64,000 nt of DNA from Phialophora verrucosa (GCA_002099365.1 MSED01000001.1:1922001-1986000), one strand, 5' to 3'; positions 11,681 to 24,198 are shown, numbered from the stretch's first letter. The notes: generated by a model from the letters alone, not told the origin. Translations and numbers: made by a program.

Positions 11681-13270
11681 CAGTTGTCCACCGACAGAAA
11701 GTCCTCTATCGCAGATTGGGCGACGAGTTTCCGATTGAACACTCGGTACAGGATTACCTCATTTCAGGGAGTGTATTGATACGCAAGACTTGGACATGTC
11801 TATTGGATGACATCGCTTGGCACCTAATAATGGTTAGTTGTATCGTGTCACAGAATATTGCAGACAGGCAAGAGAGGTTTTCATTGGGCCCGAACTGGCT
11901 ATCATCACAGCGACATTGCGGGAGAATCATATTAAGAGGCTCCGTTCCGGGTGGCGTACGGACATTGAGCGACTTCAGAATGTACCTCGTATGCATGGAG
12001 CGACAATGAAAGGCAAGGACAGATTAAGAGACAAACTGTAGTGCTGGCCGCTTGTCCGCAAGTACAGATAGGGCTGAATAACACGTAATTCAAGTGGTGT
12101 TCCTGACCACCGCAACGAACAGTGGTCAACATTGGACGGGTGACAGGATCCTCATGATCAACTGGCGAGTGCAGGGTCGGTCATTGCGGAGAAGATCGAT
12201 TCCATTCCCAAAGGCAACGGCACCAACCAAAGAACCAGTTCATTGTTCGTGGTGGTCCTTGGTCTCTGGCAAGCTGAAGGCTGCTGAGAAATCAACCGTA
12301 GGAGAGGAAGGAGAATTGATATGCTTATGCACAGTGACGACTTTGCGGGTCGACGACTTCCCGTTCGAGATAGGAACATCTGAGTTGGATTGGAACGGTA
12401 CAGGCACTTCACAACCATAGCTGCCGAGAAAGACACAAGTACGAGTACACGAGGGATGATAGTCGAATACCGAGTACAAAAAGAAGGTTTTCTCGGTCGT
12501 CGCCATCAAGGTCTGGGCCTACTCGGTACAGTCATGCCAGTACGAGTAGTGAGGATGCCAACTCTTAGCTTGACTGAAGCAGTGCTGTAAAGTGACAAGA
12601 GAACAAAGACTCGTACGACAGTAGTCGACGGATTCACTCATTTATCTTCTAAGTGGCCAAGTTCCTGGACTTCTGGGACGTTGTTGTCCGGTTCTTTTTC
12701 TGATTGGACTTTGGTGGCGAAGAGGTTGAAGATTCCCCTTGAAAGCCAGTCTTAGCGGTGTCCGCGCAGCTGCAACCAACGCCTTGGGAGCCTCCATCCC
12801 ACCAAACGCAGGCGATTGCGGATCCAACGACCTTCCAACGAAGTTCTTTCCTCTCCTGCGGCTGCCACTTCCTCCACTCCCAATCATATCAACTCCCCAT
12901 ACTCGGTATTCTTCCCAGTTGTTGCTTCCTTTCCTTTACCATTACAATCCCGTGTGTGAAGCTGGGAAATATTGGAATCGCATCCTCCTAGTCCCTGGGT
13001 AAGCGTCGCCCAAAGATCGAGTTCAGGAAAGAAGAACCTGAAATGGCGCACCGCAGATAGCGCTGGCACCCGACCATCCCTTGTCCCTTCGGTCGTCCGC
13101 ACTCCGTACAACCCCCAATTCGACTTCACCTGAGAACAGCCCCAGGCGAGCTGTTTGTTCAGCCCCATTCATCTCTCCCTTCGAAGGGCAGTCTGTCACC
13201 TGAACAGAACCCGCACTTTCCTCATAAATCTCGATTCTGCGGATCCATTCAATTGGCACCCTGCAGCATC
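11681..13270. other. Intergenic region upstream of the NRC2-type kinase
   Basis: This 1.6-kb gap carries the densest group of TAC/CGAG palindromic words in the window (12434-12630, plus 12900-12908). The last 400 bp are CT-rich and probably form the long leader of the kinase transcript. I see no gene. Confidence 0.5.
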
Positions 13271-15314
13271 ATGGCCGCCGCTACGGAGAAACGCAATTTC
13301 TCCTCCCTCTCCTTCTCGAAGAAGCACTTCAATGGCGAGCCGGCATCGGGCACGCATACCCCTACTACGACCAAGCTGAAGAACTTCTTCCGTATAAACA
13401 GTAGTGGAGGCCAGACCTCAATCGGTTCAGATGGCTTGCCAACTCCAAAGACCGAGTCGAAACCCGTCAAACAGTCTAGATTCCTCCCTGGCCTGAACCG
13501 GAATAGGTCTACCACGGTTGCCAGTGAAGGTCACCCACTTGATGATGTTATAGCCTCTCCTACGGCCCAGGCCAACCCCTACTTTGTTCACCAAGGCCCT
13601 CCGGCTCTGCGACATCACAATGAAGGCAGCGTTCCTCCTTCTCCTCCCGATACCCCGAAAGTTCAGGTCAATGGTACTGCGGTGGAAGAAAAGGCGGTCA
13701 CCGCAGGCAAGGAGGAGCTGGCACGGAAACTGAGGAGAGTTGCTTCTGCCCCAAATACGCAGGGTCTCTTCAAAGGGAACAAGAGCCCCGCGGATAGACC
13801 GTCGACCGCAGAACTGGGGAAAGAGCCGCTCGCCGTACTCAACGGCGCATCGCCGACGTTGGGAATGGTTCCTCAAGATGATTCCAGCACCCAGAGTTTG
13901 CCGGTCAAAGGCAAAATTCCCTCGCCAGGGCAGATTCGGCAGTCGGCCGCATTTCGAAGGACTTACAGTTCCAATTCCATCAAAGTGCGCAATGTCGAAG
14001 TTGGTCCACAAAGCTTCGACAAAATCAAGTTAATCGGCAAAGGCGACGTTGGGAAGGTCTACCTCGTCCGTGAGAAAAAGTCCAACCGGCTCTATGCCAT
14101 GAAAGGTATGTTTTGTGTGAATGTACCACGCTTCCCCACGCTGACTTCGAGTAGTCCTCAGCAAGAAAGAAATGATCAAGCGGAACAAAATCAAGAGAGC
14201 GCTGGCCGAACAAGAGATCTTGGCAACCAGCAATCATCCATTCATTGTTACTTTATACCACTCTTTTCAGTCAGAAGACCACCTCTACCTTTGCATGGAG
14301 TATTGCAGCGGTGGCGAGTTCTTCCGAGCATTGCAGACTCGTCCCAACAAATGTGTCGGTGAAGAAGATGCTCGATTCTACGCCGCCGAAGTCACAGCCG
14401 CGCTGGAATATCTGCACCTCATGGGCTTCATCTACCGCGATTTGAAGCCAGAAAGTGAGCGAACCTTCTGCTCTCCTTGACTGCGTACTGATTCCTGTAG
14501 ATATTCTGCTCCATCAATCCGGACACATCATGTTATCGGACTTTGATCTGTCCAAGCAGTCGGACTCCGGAGGAGCACCTACCATGATTTTGGGGACTCG
14601 CAACGCTTCAAACCCGACCGGATATCCTTTGGTTGACACCAAGTCTTGCATCGCCGATTTCCGCACCAATTCGTTTGTCGGTACGGAGGAGTATATCGCT
14701 CCTGAAGTGATCAAAGGCAATGGACACACTAGCGCGGTCGACTGGTGGACTCTAGGCATTCTGATTTATGAAATGCTCTTTGGGACAACGCCGTTCAAGG
14801 GGAAAAATCGAAATGCGACTTTCGCGAACATCCTCCGAGACGAAGTGCCTTTCCCGGATCACTCGCACGCGACCCAGGTCAGCAAGTAAGTACACTCCTG
14901 TATGTGCATGTTTTCATTAGCTGACACCATTCGAGTCTTTGCAAGTCAGTCATCCGCAAACTCCTCATCAAGGATGAAGTCAAACGCCTAGGCTCTCGAG
15001 CAGGAGCATCGGATGTCAAAAATCATCCTTTCTTCCGACCTATAACATGGGCTCTGCTGCGACACATGAAGCCTCCTATGATCCCCCACCAAGGTCGGGC
15101 ACTCGACACCGTGAACTTCAGGACGGTCAAGGACAGTGGCAGCGTCGACATTGGCGGGCCAGCCAGTCGTCTGAAGGGTGTGCCGTTGGATTCGGGCATG
15201 GCAACACCAGGGGCAGAGATCGCCGATCCGTTCCTGGAGTTCAACAGTGTGACCCTACACCATGATGATGACGATGTGGTTATGATGCAAGAACATGCAC
15301 AAAATGGGCGGTGA
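13271..15314 (+). CDS. nrc2: AGC kinase, NRC-2/Fpk1 (flippase kinase) type
   Basis: This serine/threonine kinase matches the NRC-2/Fpk1-Kin82 family, which in yeast phosphorylates phospholipid flippases and in Neurospora represses conidiation. Exons 13271..14105, 14155..14454, 14501..14885 and 14936..15314 give 632 aa. Residues 1-245 are Ser/Pro-rich. The kinase domain spans about 248-560, with loop GKGDVGKVYLV, lysine in YAMK, HPFIVTLYHSF, catalytic YRDLKPEN, DFDLSKQ in place of the usual DFG, a long insert before FVGTEEYIAPEVI, and WWTLGILIYEMLFG. The DFD and the insert are characteristic of this subgroup. The tail RHMKPPMIP is also typical. Exon 4 begins NLCKSVIRKLLIKDE, using a cgag acceptor that restores phase. 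The ATG at 13271 is the first in frame. Confidence 0.94.
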
Positions 15315-16313
15315 TGACTTTTTCATTGAAATGTGATCCCATGAACTGTACGGCCTTGCCAGGGGCCCATCCTCTTTTTGCTTGCATCGGCGTTTTGGTG
15401 TCTGGAACAACAAGAAGAGGGCGAGACAGCAGACGAAGCGGCATTCCGTCTTCTGCGTGATCATGAGAGAATGCCGCGGGTCACCCGTCTCGAGCATTGT
15501 GTTGGCGTTCGAGATATTCTAAAAGAGCTGCGTGTACAGATATACAGCTGGCCAGGGTCGGGCGTTTTGTTAGGTCTCTATCTACGAGCTCGAAACATTT
15601 GCCGTTGCTACGACTGCGCTTTCCCTCCGGTTCCCGATGAGATGTCTTGCTGCGGGTGATTCATAGGCTACGGCGCGTCGTCGCGTTCGTAGAGCCCTTC
15701 AAGGTCATCGGACCGCTTGACGAGTTCCATCTCCACTATATATGTAGCCAGGGTGTTTCTGACGGGGCCAACGGTGGCAACAGGAGCAGTGGCGGTCAAA
15801 TACTTCTGGAAGCCGACAGGGGAGGCGGTCTGGCGGCACCAATCACAGGCGACGGTCCAAAACGATCTGGAGAAGCCAATCGCCTCGAAAATTTGCGACA
15901 CGCAGCTCGATCCTCTTCACGCAGCTGTCTCACAAAGCTCATCCGCTTCTGCCGTCACCTGTTCACAAAGAATGGCCGGTCCTTCACTCCGCAGTGAGAA
16001 CAGCAACCGGCGAAACAAAGAGCCAAGTGAATTCAACTGTTCTTAGTTGCATTCTCCTCCACGTGCCTCTCTGGTTTGCCGGCTGTGTGACACAGCATGG
16101 CTACGTTGTCACGCTTCCTACCTTTCAGTCCTGTCCTTCGTGTGCGAATCAGATCGCTTGTTTGACTCCAGCTGGCATTGTCCCGTATTTTCACATGGCC
16201 CTTTGTCCCATCCTCACCTAGACTCCGTGCCTCTTCACCCTGTCGGAGGCCGGTTTGACACCGAGACCTAGACCGCGTCTGAGGACAAGGTCAAGCGACG
16301 TCGCCCAGACATC
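15315..16313. other. Intergenic region upstream of GDE1
   Basis: This 999-bp gap lies between two rightward genes. It holds no recognisable gene. The last 250 bp are CT-rich and probably leader sequence. Confidence 0.5.
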
Positions 16314-19300
16314 ATGAAGTTCGGGCGGAATCTCCCCCGGAACCAGGTCCCAGAATGGGCAACATCTTACATCAACTACAAGGGGCTCAAGAAGCTCATC
16401 AAGGCTGCTGCAAAAGAAGGAAGTGAAGAGAAGCAGGACGGAGATGGTCCTGATCTTGCTGGTAGGATAACAGGTCAAGATTTGACATGGACCTGCGGTG
16501 AATACTCATAGTCCCTTTTAGGATTCTTCTACACCCTGGATCGCAACCTCGAGGACGTAGACCACTTCTACAATAAGAAATATCAGGACTTCTCTCGCCG
16601 ACTGAAACTCCTTGAAGACAGATACGGGGTGTCTCCGCAAGCAGTGGTGCAACTCGACCCCGACGAACGCGAAGACCTCCTTGCAGCGCTGCTCGAACTG
16701 AGAGGACAGCTAAGAAACCTACGCTGGTACGGCGAGGTGAACAGACGGGGTTTCATCAAGATCACAAAGAAGTTGGATAAGCGGATCCCGCAAGCCCATG
16801 CGCAGAAAAAATACCTAGAGCTGAAGGTCGATCCTTCAGCGTTTGCGACCAATGCCCAGCTGTTCGGTTCACTGAGCAAGATCAATGATGGCATTTCCGT
16901 GCTGGGGGAGGTCGCTTCATCTTCTTCGACCAAACCCGACGACGTGGCCTCTATTTCGTCTGGGTCGTTGATGCGCACCACCTCGCGGCCCTCATTACAT
17001 ATATCGGCTGAGCAGCTGGCAAAGATCGAAGCCAGGATTCGCCAGGACGATGCTACCAGCCTCGACGAGTGGGTGAGGGACGTTAAACAAGCTCCCGAGA
17101 ACCCTGAAGCCGCCGTGCAGTTACTTCTGAACACTCTGCTTCAGCGGGCCATCTCGTCTCGGAGTCGAGCTTGCACCGGATCCCTCCTCCGAGAAATTGT
17201 CTTCCTTGATGCACAAGATGACATTAACAGGCGCAACTGCATTCACCGACTTGTCATCTCGATTGGCCGAAAACAAACCAATGCTGATCATGATCCCGCT
17301 GCAGAGACGGCCCCCGACGCGGAGACGGTATTGTACAACTTTATCACACCCGCCACTCATCCTTCGCCTGCATTGAAGCGGTCGATCTTGCAAGAAGACC
17401 AGAGAGTACAAATTACGACTCGTGACAATGAAGGCATCTCCTTTCTGCAGTTCTTCCTCGACAGTCTACGCTCCTCCCAGCGACCGTCACTCCTGGCCAG
17501 GGATAGTACAGGAAAGACGCCCTTACATTTTGCGGCGGAATACGGCATCAAGGTCATGTGTGAGGTCATCATCGAGCATCTCAGGGCCTGGAAGTTGTTC
17601 GACGTCTCTGGGGGCATTGATGGACCAAGATGGCAGGATGAAGAGGGCTGGGCCCCCTTGCATCTCAGTGCAGTCGGTGGTCATCCACTGACAACTCAGG
17701 CACTGCTCGACGCCGAGAAGGCTATGGGTGTGCAGATCAAGCAGAGATCCCCGAAATCCTCGGCCGTTCTTGCACTGGCTACCAAAGCAAATTACATTGA
17801 GATCGTTCGTCTCCTCATCAATGCTGGCGTCGACATCAATGACCAAGACGAGCAGGGTGATACGGCACTTCACGTCGCTGCTAGATTCGGCCATGTTGAA
17901 TGCGCCAAATTGCTCCTGGACGGGACCGACAAACAGAAAGCCCATCTCGAAGTGGCTGAGAACGCATATGGTTGGACCCCTCTGTTCATCGCGTGTGTTG
18001 ATGGCCATCCCTCCATCGTGGATCTGTTGATGGAATATGGAGCGGATCTCGAGCGAGTTGACTCCTCAGGATGGAACGCTAAAGAGCACGCGGCACTGCG
18101 AGGACATATCAAGATTGCACAGAAGCTCGACAGTGTTATGCCACAGCAAGAGCCAGAGCCGGATGTATCTATCATGGGAACGTCGCCTCCCTTGTCGTCT
18201 TCACTCTCCGCTGCGCTGACAGAGCGGAAATCCAACGGGCTGGGATCAAACGGGCAGATTGTGAAGACCACAGAACCAGTAAAAACCTTCGGGCATCGTT
18301 ACCTGACTGACAAGAGCATGGTTTTGGTCAGCCTGGGGACTATGGACACCCGCAAGGCGGTCAAAGCGGTCAACCTGGACAAGATTCCACTGTCAAATGC
18401 TCACTCCACGCAGCTCGATACGGCATTGTCGGTTGTTGTGTCTGCCAAGTCTGCAGAGGGCGAAGCTGAAGTCATCGACCTGCCTGTTCAAGACAATATC
18501 TCGACGGAGCCCATTGTCTTCCATGCGGCGGATCCGGCCAAGGTCAAGATCTACTTCGATCTGATCCCAACCTACGCCGGCTCTCAGAACCGTGTTGTAG
18601 GCCGTGGTGTTGCTTTACTCTCATCTGTCAAGTCTGACGTGGGGAGGAAGAGGATGTCGCTTCAAGGCGACATCACGGTTCCTATCGTTGCAGCAAGTGA
18701 CCTCGAGGTGATCGGCTCCGTCACCTTCAATTTCCTGGTGATCACGCCCTTTAGCCACCCCAACATGTCCGTCACGGAACACCAGACTTACTGGAAGAGT
18801 ATGGCCTCCACGACCATGCTCATTGGCCACCGCGGGTTAGGCAAAAACTTAGCCGCTGGGAGACGCTCGCTGCAGCTAGGCGAGAACACCATTCAGTCAT
18901 TCATTGCGGCTGCCAATTTGGGAGCTTCCTACGTTGAATTCGATGTCCAGCTCACCAAGGACCACGTCCCCGTGATCTATCACGACTTCCTCGTCAGTGA
19001 GACGGGCATCGACGCGCCGGTGCATACTCTCACCCTTGAACAGTTCCTACATGTGAACGACGTCCGAACGCCGCGTCCATCAAGACCGGCATCGCCCGTC
19101 GCATTCGAGATTCTGAACAGAAAGGAAAACCCCAAGAATGGCGGCCGCGATCCTCGAGCCTCCCGGTTGCGGTCCATGTCCATGAGCGGGGCCGATAACA
19201 ACGAGTCGCTCGAAATGGACGAACGTATGAAACACACGCGTGACTTCAAAAAGAAAGGATTCAAGGGCAACAGTCGCGGAAACCACATCCAAGCTCCCTT

Positions 19301-20075
19301 CGCCACTCTGGAGGAGATGTTCAAGAAGATCCCCCCGGAAGTCGGCTTCAACATCGAGATGAAATACCCTATGCTCTTCGAGAGCGAAGACGAGGAAATG
19401 GACACGTATGCCGTCGAACTCAACTCTTTCGTGGACACAGTGCTCACGAAGGTCTATGATTTGGGTAGAGGGAGGAACATCATCTTCTCGAGCTTCAACC
19501 CGGACATTTGCCTCTTGTTATCGTTCAAACAGCCTTCCATCCCAGTTCTCTTCCTCACCGACTCGGGGACATCACCTGCAGGGGACATCCGTGCCACCTC
19601 GCTGCAAGAAGCCATTCGCTTCGCATCCCGGTGGAATCTGTTGGGCATCGTCTCCGCGGCAGAACCGCTTGTCGCAGCGCCACGACTGGTGCGGGTGGTC
19701 AAGGAAAGTGGTCTCGTGTGCGTCAGCTACGGCATGCTCAACAACGACAACAAGATGGTGAGAAGGCAGGTCAAGCAAGGCATCGATGCTGTCATCGTCG
19801 ACAACGTGCTCGCTATCCGGAGAGGCTTGACCGAGGATACGGCCAGGATAAATGGGACCGGGATCATGCCCAGTCCCAGCGGTGCCGATACGGGGGTCAA
19901 GGATGCAATCGTGAATGGGGATACGGAAGGGACATTAGAGACGAAGCTACTCAGTGACATTGACACGTTGCAAATTCCCGACGCTATTCACTCGGCCAAG
20001 CAAGCAGGGTTGACGGCCGAGGAGCTTGTCAATGGCGATGGCGACGGCGACGGCAACGGCAACAGGAGTGTCTAG
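16314..20075 (+). CDS. GDE1: SPX-ankyrin-GDPD protein Gde1 (glycerophosphocholine phosphodiesterase)
   Basis: This large protein hydrolyses glycerophosphocholine to choline and glycerol-3-phosphate in phosphate scavenging. Exons 16314..16461 and 16522..20075 give 1233 aa. An N-terminal SPX domain (MKFGRNLPRNQVPEWATSYI, then KGLKKLIKAA) should sense inositol pyrophosphates. Ankyrin repeats span roughly 380-580 (GKTPLHFAAEYGIKVMCEVI; GDTALHVAARFGHVECAKLL). A beta-rich linker follows. The GDPD domain starts near residue 817 (LIGHRGLGKN, GENTIQSF, VEFDVQLTKD, VPVIYHDF), with the HR, EN, ExD and HD catalytic residues intact. The PEWATSYINYK start matches Gde1 better than the Pho81/NUC-2 regulator, whose GDPD is degenerate. 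A basic insert of about 70 residues sits inside the GDPD. The C-terminus is a short Gly/Asp/Asn repeat. Confidence 0.94.
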
Positions 20076-20651
20076 ACGATGGAGTGTGTCGAACTGTACA
20101 GAGATCTACCGAGGCCTTTCCTTGATATCAGTTAGTATACGGGAGTATCTGGGTTCCTCAAGGGTCGCATTGGACGCGATCAGGTTGGACGGGCTAGAAA
20201 ATGTCGGCAAAGCGAAACGAGGGCATTCCGTATCAATATCGATATCACTATGTATCACTCACTATTGTATCCCATATCGATTGACTCGACTCGACTCGAC
20301 TCGACTCGACTAACAGATGTCTATTTCCGTACTCCCAACTTCGCCTACATGCACTGAAATAATCTCAAACAAAACCAATCACTGGCTGGTTCGGTTCAAT
20401 GGTGTAGGGTCTACGGCCTGATGGGAAGGGAGATTGCGCTCTTTGCATGCCACAGGGCGATTCTGCGGTGATGGCAGAGGATGATACTGTGCCATACTAC
20501 TTTATTAGAGTTTACAATTCACACGATGTACTCGGTATCTCTCACAGGGTCCGTCTCGCTCGCGCGCGTGCATACAGTACGTCTGGGCCTCTAATGCCTC
20601 TCGCTAGAACGCTAGATTTCATACCAACTAGTAGTAAAATGATACGACTCT
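20076..20651. other. Convergent spacer with pentanucleotide repeat
   Basis: This 576-bp spacer lies between two 3' ends. It contains the GACTC microsatellite at 20283-20310 and one TACTCGGTA word near 20529. No gene is seen. Confidence 0.55.
20283..20310. repeat. GACTC pentanucleotide microsatellite
   Basis: More than five perfect tandem copies of the 5-mer GACTC lie in the 3' spacer just downstream of GDE1. They are non-coding. Confidence 0.9.
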
Positions 20652-22334
20652 CTAATACATGTCCAATATCCCGTCCGCGGCGTGGGGCATCAACACCTCG
20701 AGTGCCCTCCTCCCTAGATCCGTCGAATTCACATCGGTCGAGTTACTCAGCTGCAGGTTCCCGATCTCGCACCAATTGTTGATTGGGAGACAGCTCAGGT
20801 ACTTGCACCAGGAGCACGTGTCGTGATACTTGTAGAAATTGTTCAAAAGAATGACAAACACGACGAGCGCGCCGATGAGGGCGCCCAGGCGGAACAACCA
20901 CCATGCCCACCAGAGGGGCTTGCGGCCCTTGAAGAAGCCGACGGGTTGTTTGGCAAAGGAGGATATGTTTGCCGGCGAGGCGGTCGTTGTTGGGGTGGCT
21001 TTTGAGGCTCCGGCAGAAGGGAGCATGGGATCCTTGGGGTTAATGTTGAGTTCTGCTTCGGAGCCCACATTTCTGTATGACGATGTATTGAGCGAACTGG
21101 TGCTTGACTCTCCAATACGTTGGCGGAGGATGTTGGGTGAATGGAGGAGGCATATGCCTGCGGCGAGGCCCATGAGGAAGCCCCCGATGTGGGAGAAATT
21201 GTCCAAACCCGGTAACAGTCCCAAAACGAAGGAGATGACGATATCTACGAGGATCCACATCAGGTCTTTGATTGGGTGGCGTCGTTCGTTCCAGCCGTAG
21301 ATGAGGTCCAGGAGGACCAGGGCGAGGATGCCGAAGAGACAGCCTGATGCACCGGTTGAGGCGATGGCTGTGGCCGCAAAGTTTCCACCCAGGACAAACC
21401 CGAAAATGCCCGAGCTGAAGTAGACAATGGCAAATCGAATGCTGCCGATTGCCTTCTCCATTTCTCGCCCCATGGTGAGCTGCAAAAGAAGGTTGAATGC
21501 GATGTGGACGAGTCCGGCATGCAAGAACATGGGGATGATGAATCGGAACCACTGATTCGGGTGCTCGTTGCTGAAGCCAGAAAATCCACACAAGTCTTTA
21601 AGCTGGCAGTGATTGCTCGGCGAGTTTGGATCCGACGTTGTCGTATTCGGACAGGGCCAGGTGGGTGGGTCGGGACTGTCTTGGACACCTGGGGTGACGC
21701 GCATACAAGGCACAAATCGAGCGCCCATGTTGATTTGGACATAAGTGGAGGGGCCGATCATGGGATTAAACTGTGGATGTATCATGATGGGAGAGCCCGT
21801 AATGATCGCTACTCGCCCGTTAGCATGGACCTGCCTTATCTCGCCCGCCATCTCGTACTCACAGTTTTTGATTATCTCAACAACGAACACTGTGATCTGT
21901 ATCAAACTCAAGGTATAGACCACCCACGGAATCTTCCCCTTGAAGTAGTTTCCAAACAAGCCTTCCAATTTCTTCCTTCCTTTCGAGTCTGGCAACAATC
22001 GCGGGTGTGCAGAGTGCGACTCGGGTGAAGGAGGATATTGCGTTGATTGATTCCGCCAGTCGTCCCCATCTTGACCGGTATTTATCTGCGACTTGTGCTT
22101 GAGCGGTATCGAATCCGAGTGTACCGAATATCTGGACGGGTCATGGGGTTCGTAGAAATTAGACACTGGCCTAGAAGTGTAGGCATTGTCGAGGCGAGGC
22201 TGGTCGAGAGCGGAGGAACTCTGATTAGGATTATATGCGAAGGCGATATGGGAGATTGGTCGTTCTTTGTTAGGTTGGAACTGTTGAGACGATTGATCCG
22301 CGTACGACGGTTGGTAGTAGTTGTTGGCGGCCAT
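20652..22334 (-). CDS. Rhomboid intramembrane serine protease
   Basis: This is a secretory-pathway-type rhomboid, not the mitochondrial Pcp1 type. Exons 22334..21863 and 21808..20652 give 542 aa. The 54-bp intron can be read through in frame. Removing it turns an odd segment into EIIKNSIITGSPIMIHPQFN, which looks right for the family. A disordered cytosolic N-terminus of about 130 residues precedes the first membrane helix. A luminal Cys-containing loop follows, then the rhomboid core: NQWFRFIIPMFLHAGLVHIA, the dyad serine in TGASGCLFG (about residue 312) and the dyad histidine in FSHIGGFLMG (about 364). A seventh helix lies near the C-terminus. All catalytic motifs are intact. Confidence 0.93.
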   Translation of the reverse strand: MAANNYYQPSYADQSSQQFQPNKERPISHIAFAYNPNQSSSALDQPRLDNAYTSRPVSNFYEPHDPSRYSVHSDSIPLKHKSQINTGQDGDDWRNQSTQYPPSPESHSAHPRLLPDSKGRKKLEGLFGNYFKGKIPWVVYTLSLIQITVFVVEIIKNCEYEMAGEIRQVHANGRVAIITGSPIMIHPQFNPMIGPSTYVQINMGARFVPCMRVTPGVQDSPDPPTWPCPNTTTSDPNSPSNHCQLKDLCGFSGFSNEHPNQWFRFIIPMFLHAGLVHIAFNLLLQLTMGREMEKAIGSIRFAIVYFSSGIFGFVLGGNFAATAIASTGASGCLFGILALVLLDLIYGWNERRHPIKDLMWILVDIVISFVLGLLPGLDNFSHIGGFLMGLAAGICLLHSPNILRQRIGESSTSSLNTSSYRNVGSEAELNINPKDPMLPSAGASKATPTTTASPANISSFAKQPVGFFKGRKPLWWAWWLFRLGALIGALVVFVILLNNFYKYHDTCSWCKYLSCLPINNWCEIGNLQLSNSTDVNSTDLGRRALEVLMPHAADGILDMY

Positions 22335-23781
22335 GAAGAAGACGAAGAGATGGCAGAACGATCGGTAGGTACTCGACGGCCAAAAGCCGATTTAAGAACA
22401 AACGGGTGTGGTTTTCACTTCATCCGTGAGTGACGAGGCCGCAGTCAAGGGCGAGATAGAGAGGTTAGACGCGGATCACCATGTCCAAGCGCCGCCAGTG
22501 AAGTCGAGGAGGAAATCAGTCCCAGAGACAATCTGTGAACGAGATCGGCAGTTGAGTATGTTGACACTTCCGTGAACTTTGACAGCTGGCAAAGGGGCAA
22601 GTGATCAGATCGCGAAGTTGTGCGGACGAAGCCAGCAGGAGATTCAGGAGGATTGCGGAGTTGGAGAAGGAGAGACAATGGGTGATTCAGCGAACGTAAT
22701 AGTCTCGACGACTCAAAGGAATGTAGTAGCAGTCAAAGGATGGTGAGGAGTGTCAACAATGAGAGGCCGCGCGAGGTTGAGGTTTGGTTCGCAATAACGG
22801 GGATGATGCAGTCTGTCTCCGGCTGAAGAATGCGTGTCTAAGCGGAGAAAGGCTTAGAGCGCTGTCTCAGATTCAGGAACAGGCCTAGGCGGTTTTCCTA
22901 GGGCCGCCTATGCCGCCTGGACCAGTCACCTGCACGTTGCCTGCTTTGCTTCCGCCGGATCTGCGCTTCGGTTTCAGAACAACCTCCACCCCTGCCTCGC
23001 GTTACGTACCCAGCAGGACCTTTCACCATGAACGTCCACGTGCGGTCACTCTCCCTCAGATACGAGGTACTCGGTACAGAGCTCCACATTTATACTTCTC
23101 TGTTTGAACGTTGCATTCGTCTATATTATCGTGATACGTATCTCATTCTCCTCGTAGGGCTCGTCAGTCCTGTCGAGCCGTTCAGTCGGGCAACTTCCCG
23201 GGTTCCCGAAGGACATTATATTCATGGGGAAGCGTTAGTCCAGCCAACATAGCCAGCCACGTGTTTGGCGACTCATGTTCAGTTCTGCGTGCCACATGGA
23301 TGTGCCGTAGCACACGTAAAAATACACAGGTTGAGGAATGGCAATTCGATCTCGACAGTCGCCAGAACTCAAAATTGTGGTGACCAAGTCAACGTTGGAA
23401 ATTCGATGTTGGGGTAACGAATGTGTGAAGTTCCCGTCAAAGGAACGGAAGATTGGCCCTCGTCCGAGCAGTCTGTCGATCGTATCGATGAAGAGGTGTC
23501 TCAAAAGTGGCATACCGATTGGGGGATTTGCGCTCAAGTTCGCGGTCCGCTCGCTCTCAGTACGTTCCGTTGGTCGATTCCCTATCCAACTCGGGTTTAT
23601 CACTCGACGGCCATGAGAACATGGTTTAGGCATTTATGTCGTGTGGGCTCAGTTCCACAGGGGGACCCTTCCAGGCCGTCCGGCGCAGTTATCTTAACTT
23701 GCACTTGGCTCATTCGTCTTCGTGGGTGGAACGGCAGCCTTCCACCGAGCGTATACAATGCTCTTACGCGGCGATCCGCTG
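22335..23781. other. Intergenic, no gene recognised
   Basis: This 1.45-kb gap lies between two leftward genes. It contains a TAC/CGAG palindrome cluster at 23061-23078. Open frames up to about 140 codons overlap on both strands without coding character. Confidence 0.45.
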
Positions 23782-24198
23782 TCATGAACATAGCTGTCCC
23801 GCACCGGACGAGGTGCCCGTGGAGTAGTATAGCAACCGGCAAATGCTGTTGACGATGAAAGGTTCCAGCCCGTAGAAGAGGGCGTAGAGGATGGCGCAAA
23901 AGGCGAAGAGGACAATCGAGTTGAAGATGACCTTCTCGGCGGGGGTCATGACGTACAGCCCAAAGGTGACTTCATACTGGTAATACCGCAGGCGGAGGTA
24001 ATTCGACACTTTGGCGTGCACGGAAACGCGGGGCTTCCGGAGATAAGGGTCGTTTGAGTCAGGATCGCTGGAGGTTGTAGCGAGGAGTTGAACGGCTGCC
24101 ATGGCCATTGGGGAGGAGAAGTAGTTGGCCGAGTTAGGAGGGGCCGAGTCGATGAACAGAGGGAAGGGTTCGAGGGAGTTGTGGAAGTCGGAGCCCAT
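23782..24198 (-). CDS. Serine palmitoyltransferase small subunit-like protein
   Basis: This 138-aa, single-exon protein contains a segment with the pattern of the ssSPT family (animal SPTSSA/SPTSSB): LRLRYYQYEVTFGLYVMTPA, then EKVIFNSIVLFAFCAILYAL and LEPFIVNSICRLLYY. The YYQY motif, the acidic residue before the FNS, and one or two membrane helices are diagnostic. The family binds the catalytic Lcb1/Lcb2 dimer in the ER, raises its activity and tunes acyl-CoA choice in the first step of sphingolipid synthesis. Residues 1-70 are a soluble fungal extension. The ATG at 24198 is the first in the frame. The last 12 residues, after YYSTG, look unconserved. Confidence 0.85.
   Translation of the reverse strand: MGSDFHNSLEPFPLFIDSAPPNSANYFSSPMAMAAVQLLATTSSDPDSNDPYLRKPRVSVHAKVSNYLRLRYYQYEVTFGLYVMTPAEKVIFNSIVLFAFCAILYALFYGLEPFIVNSICRLLYYSTGTSSGAGQLCS

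Noticed and set aside
16583..17134. 183-codon frame on the - strand
   Set aside because: It lies opposite the GDE1 SPX region, which has a clear product on the + strand.
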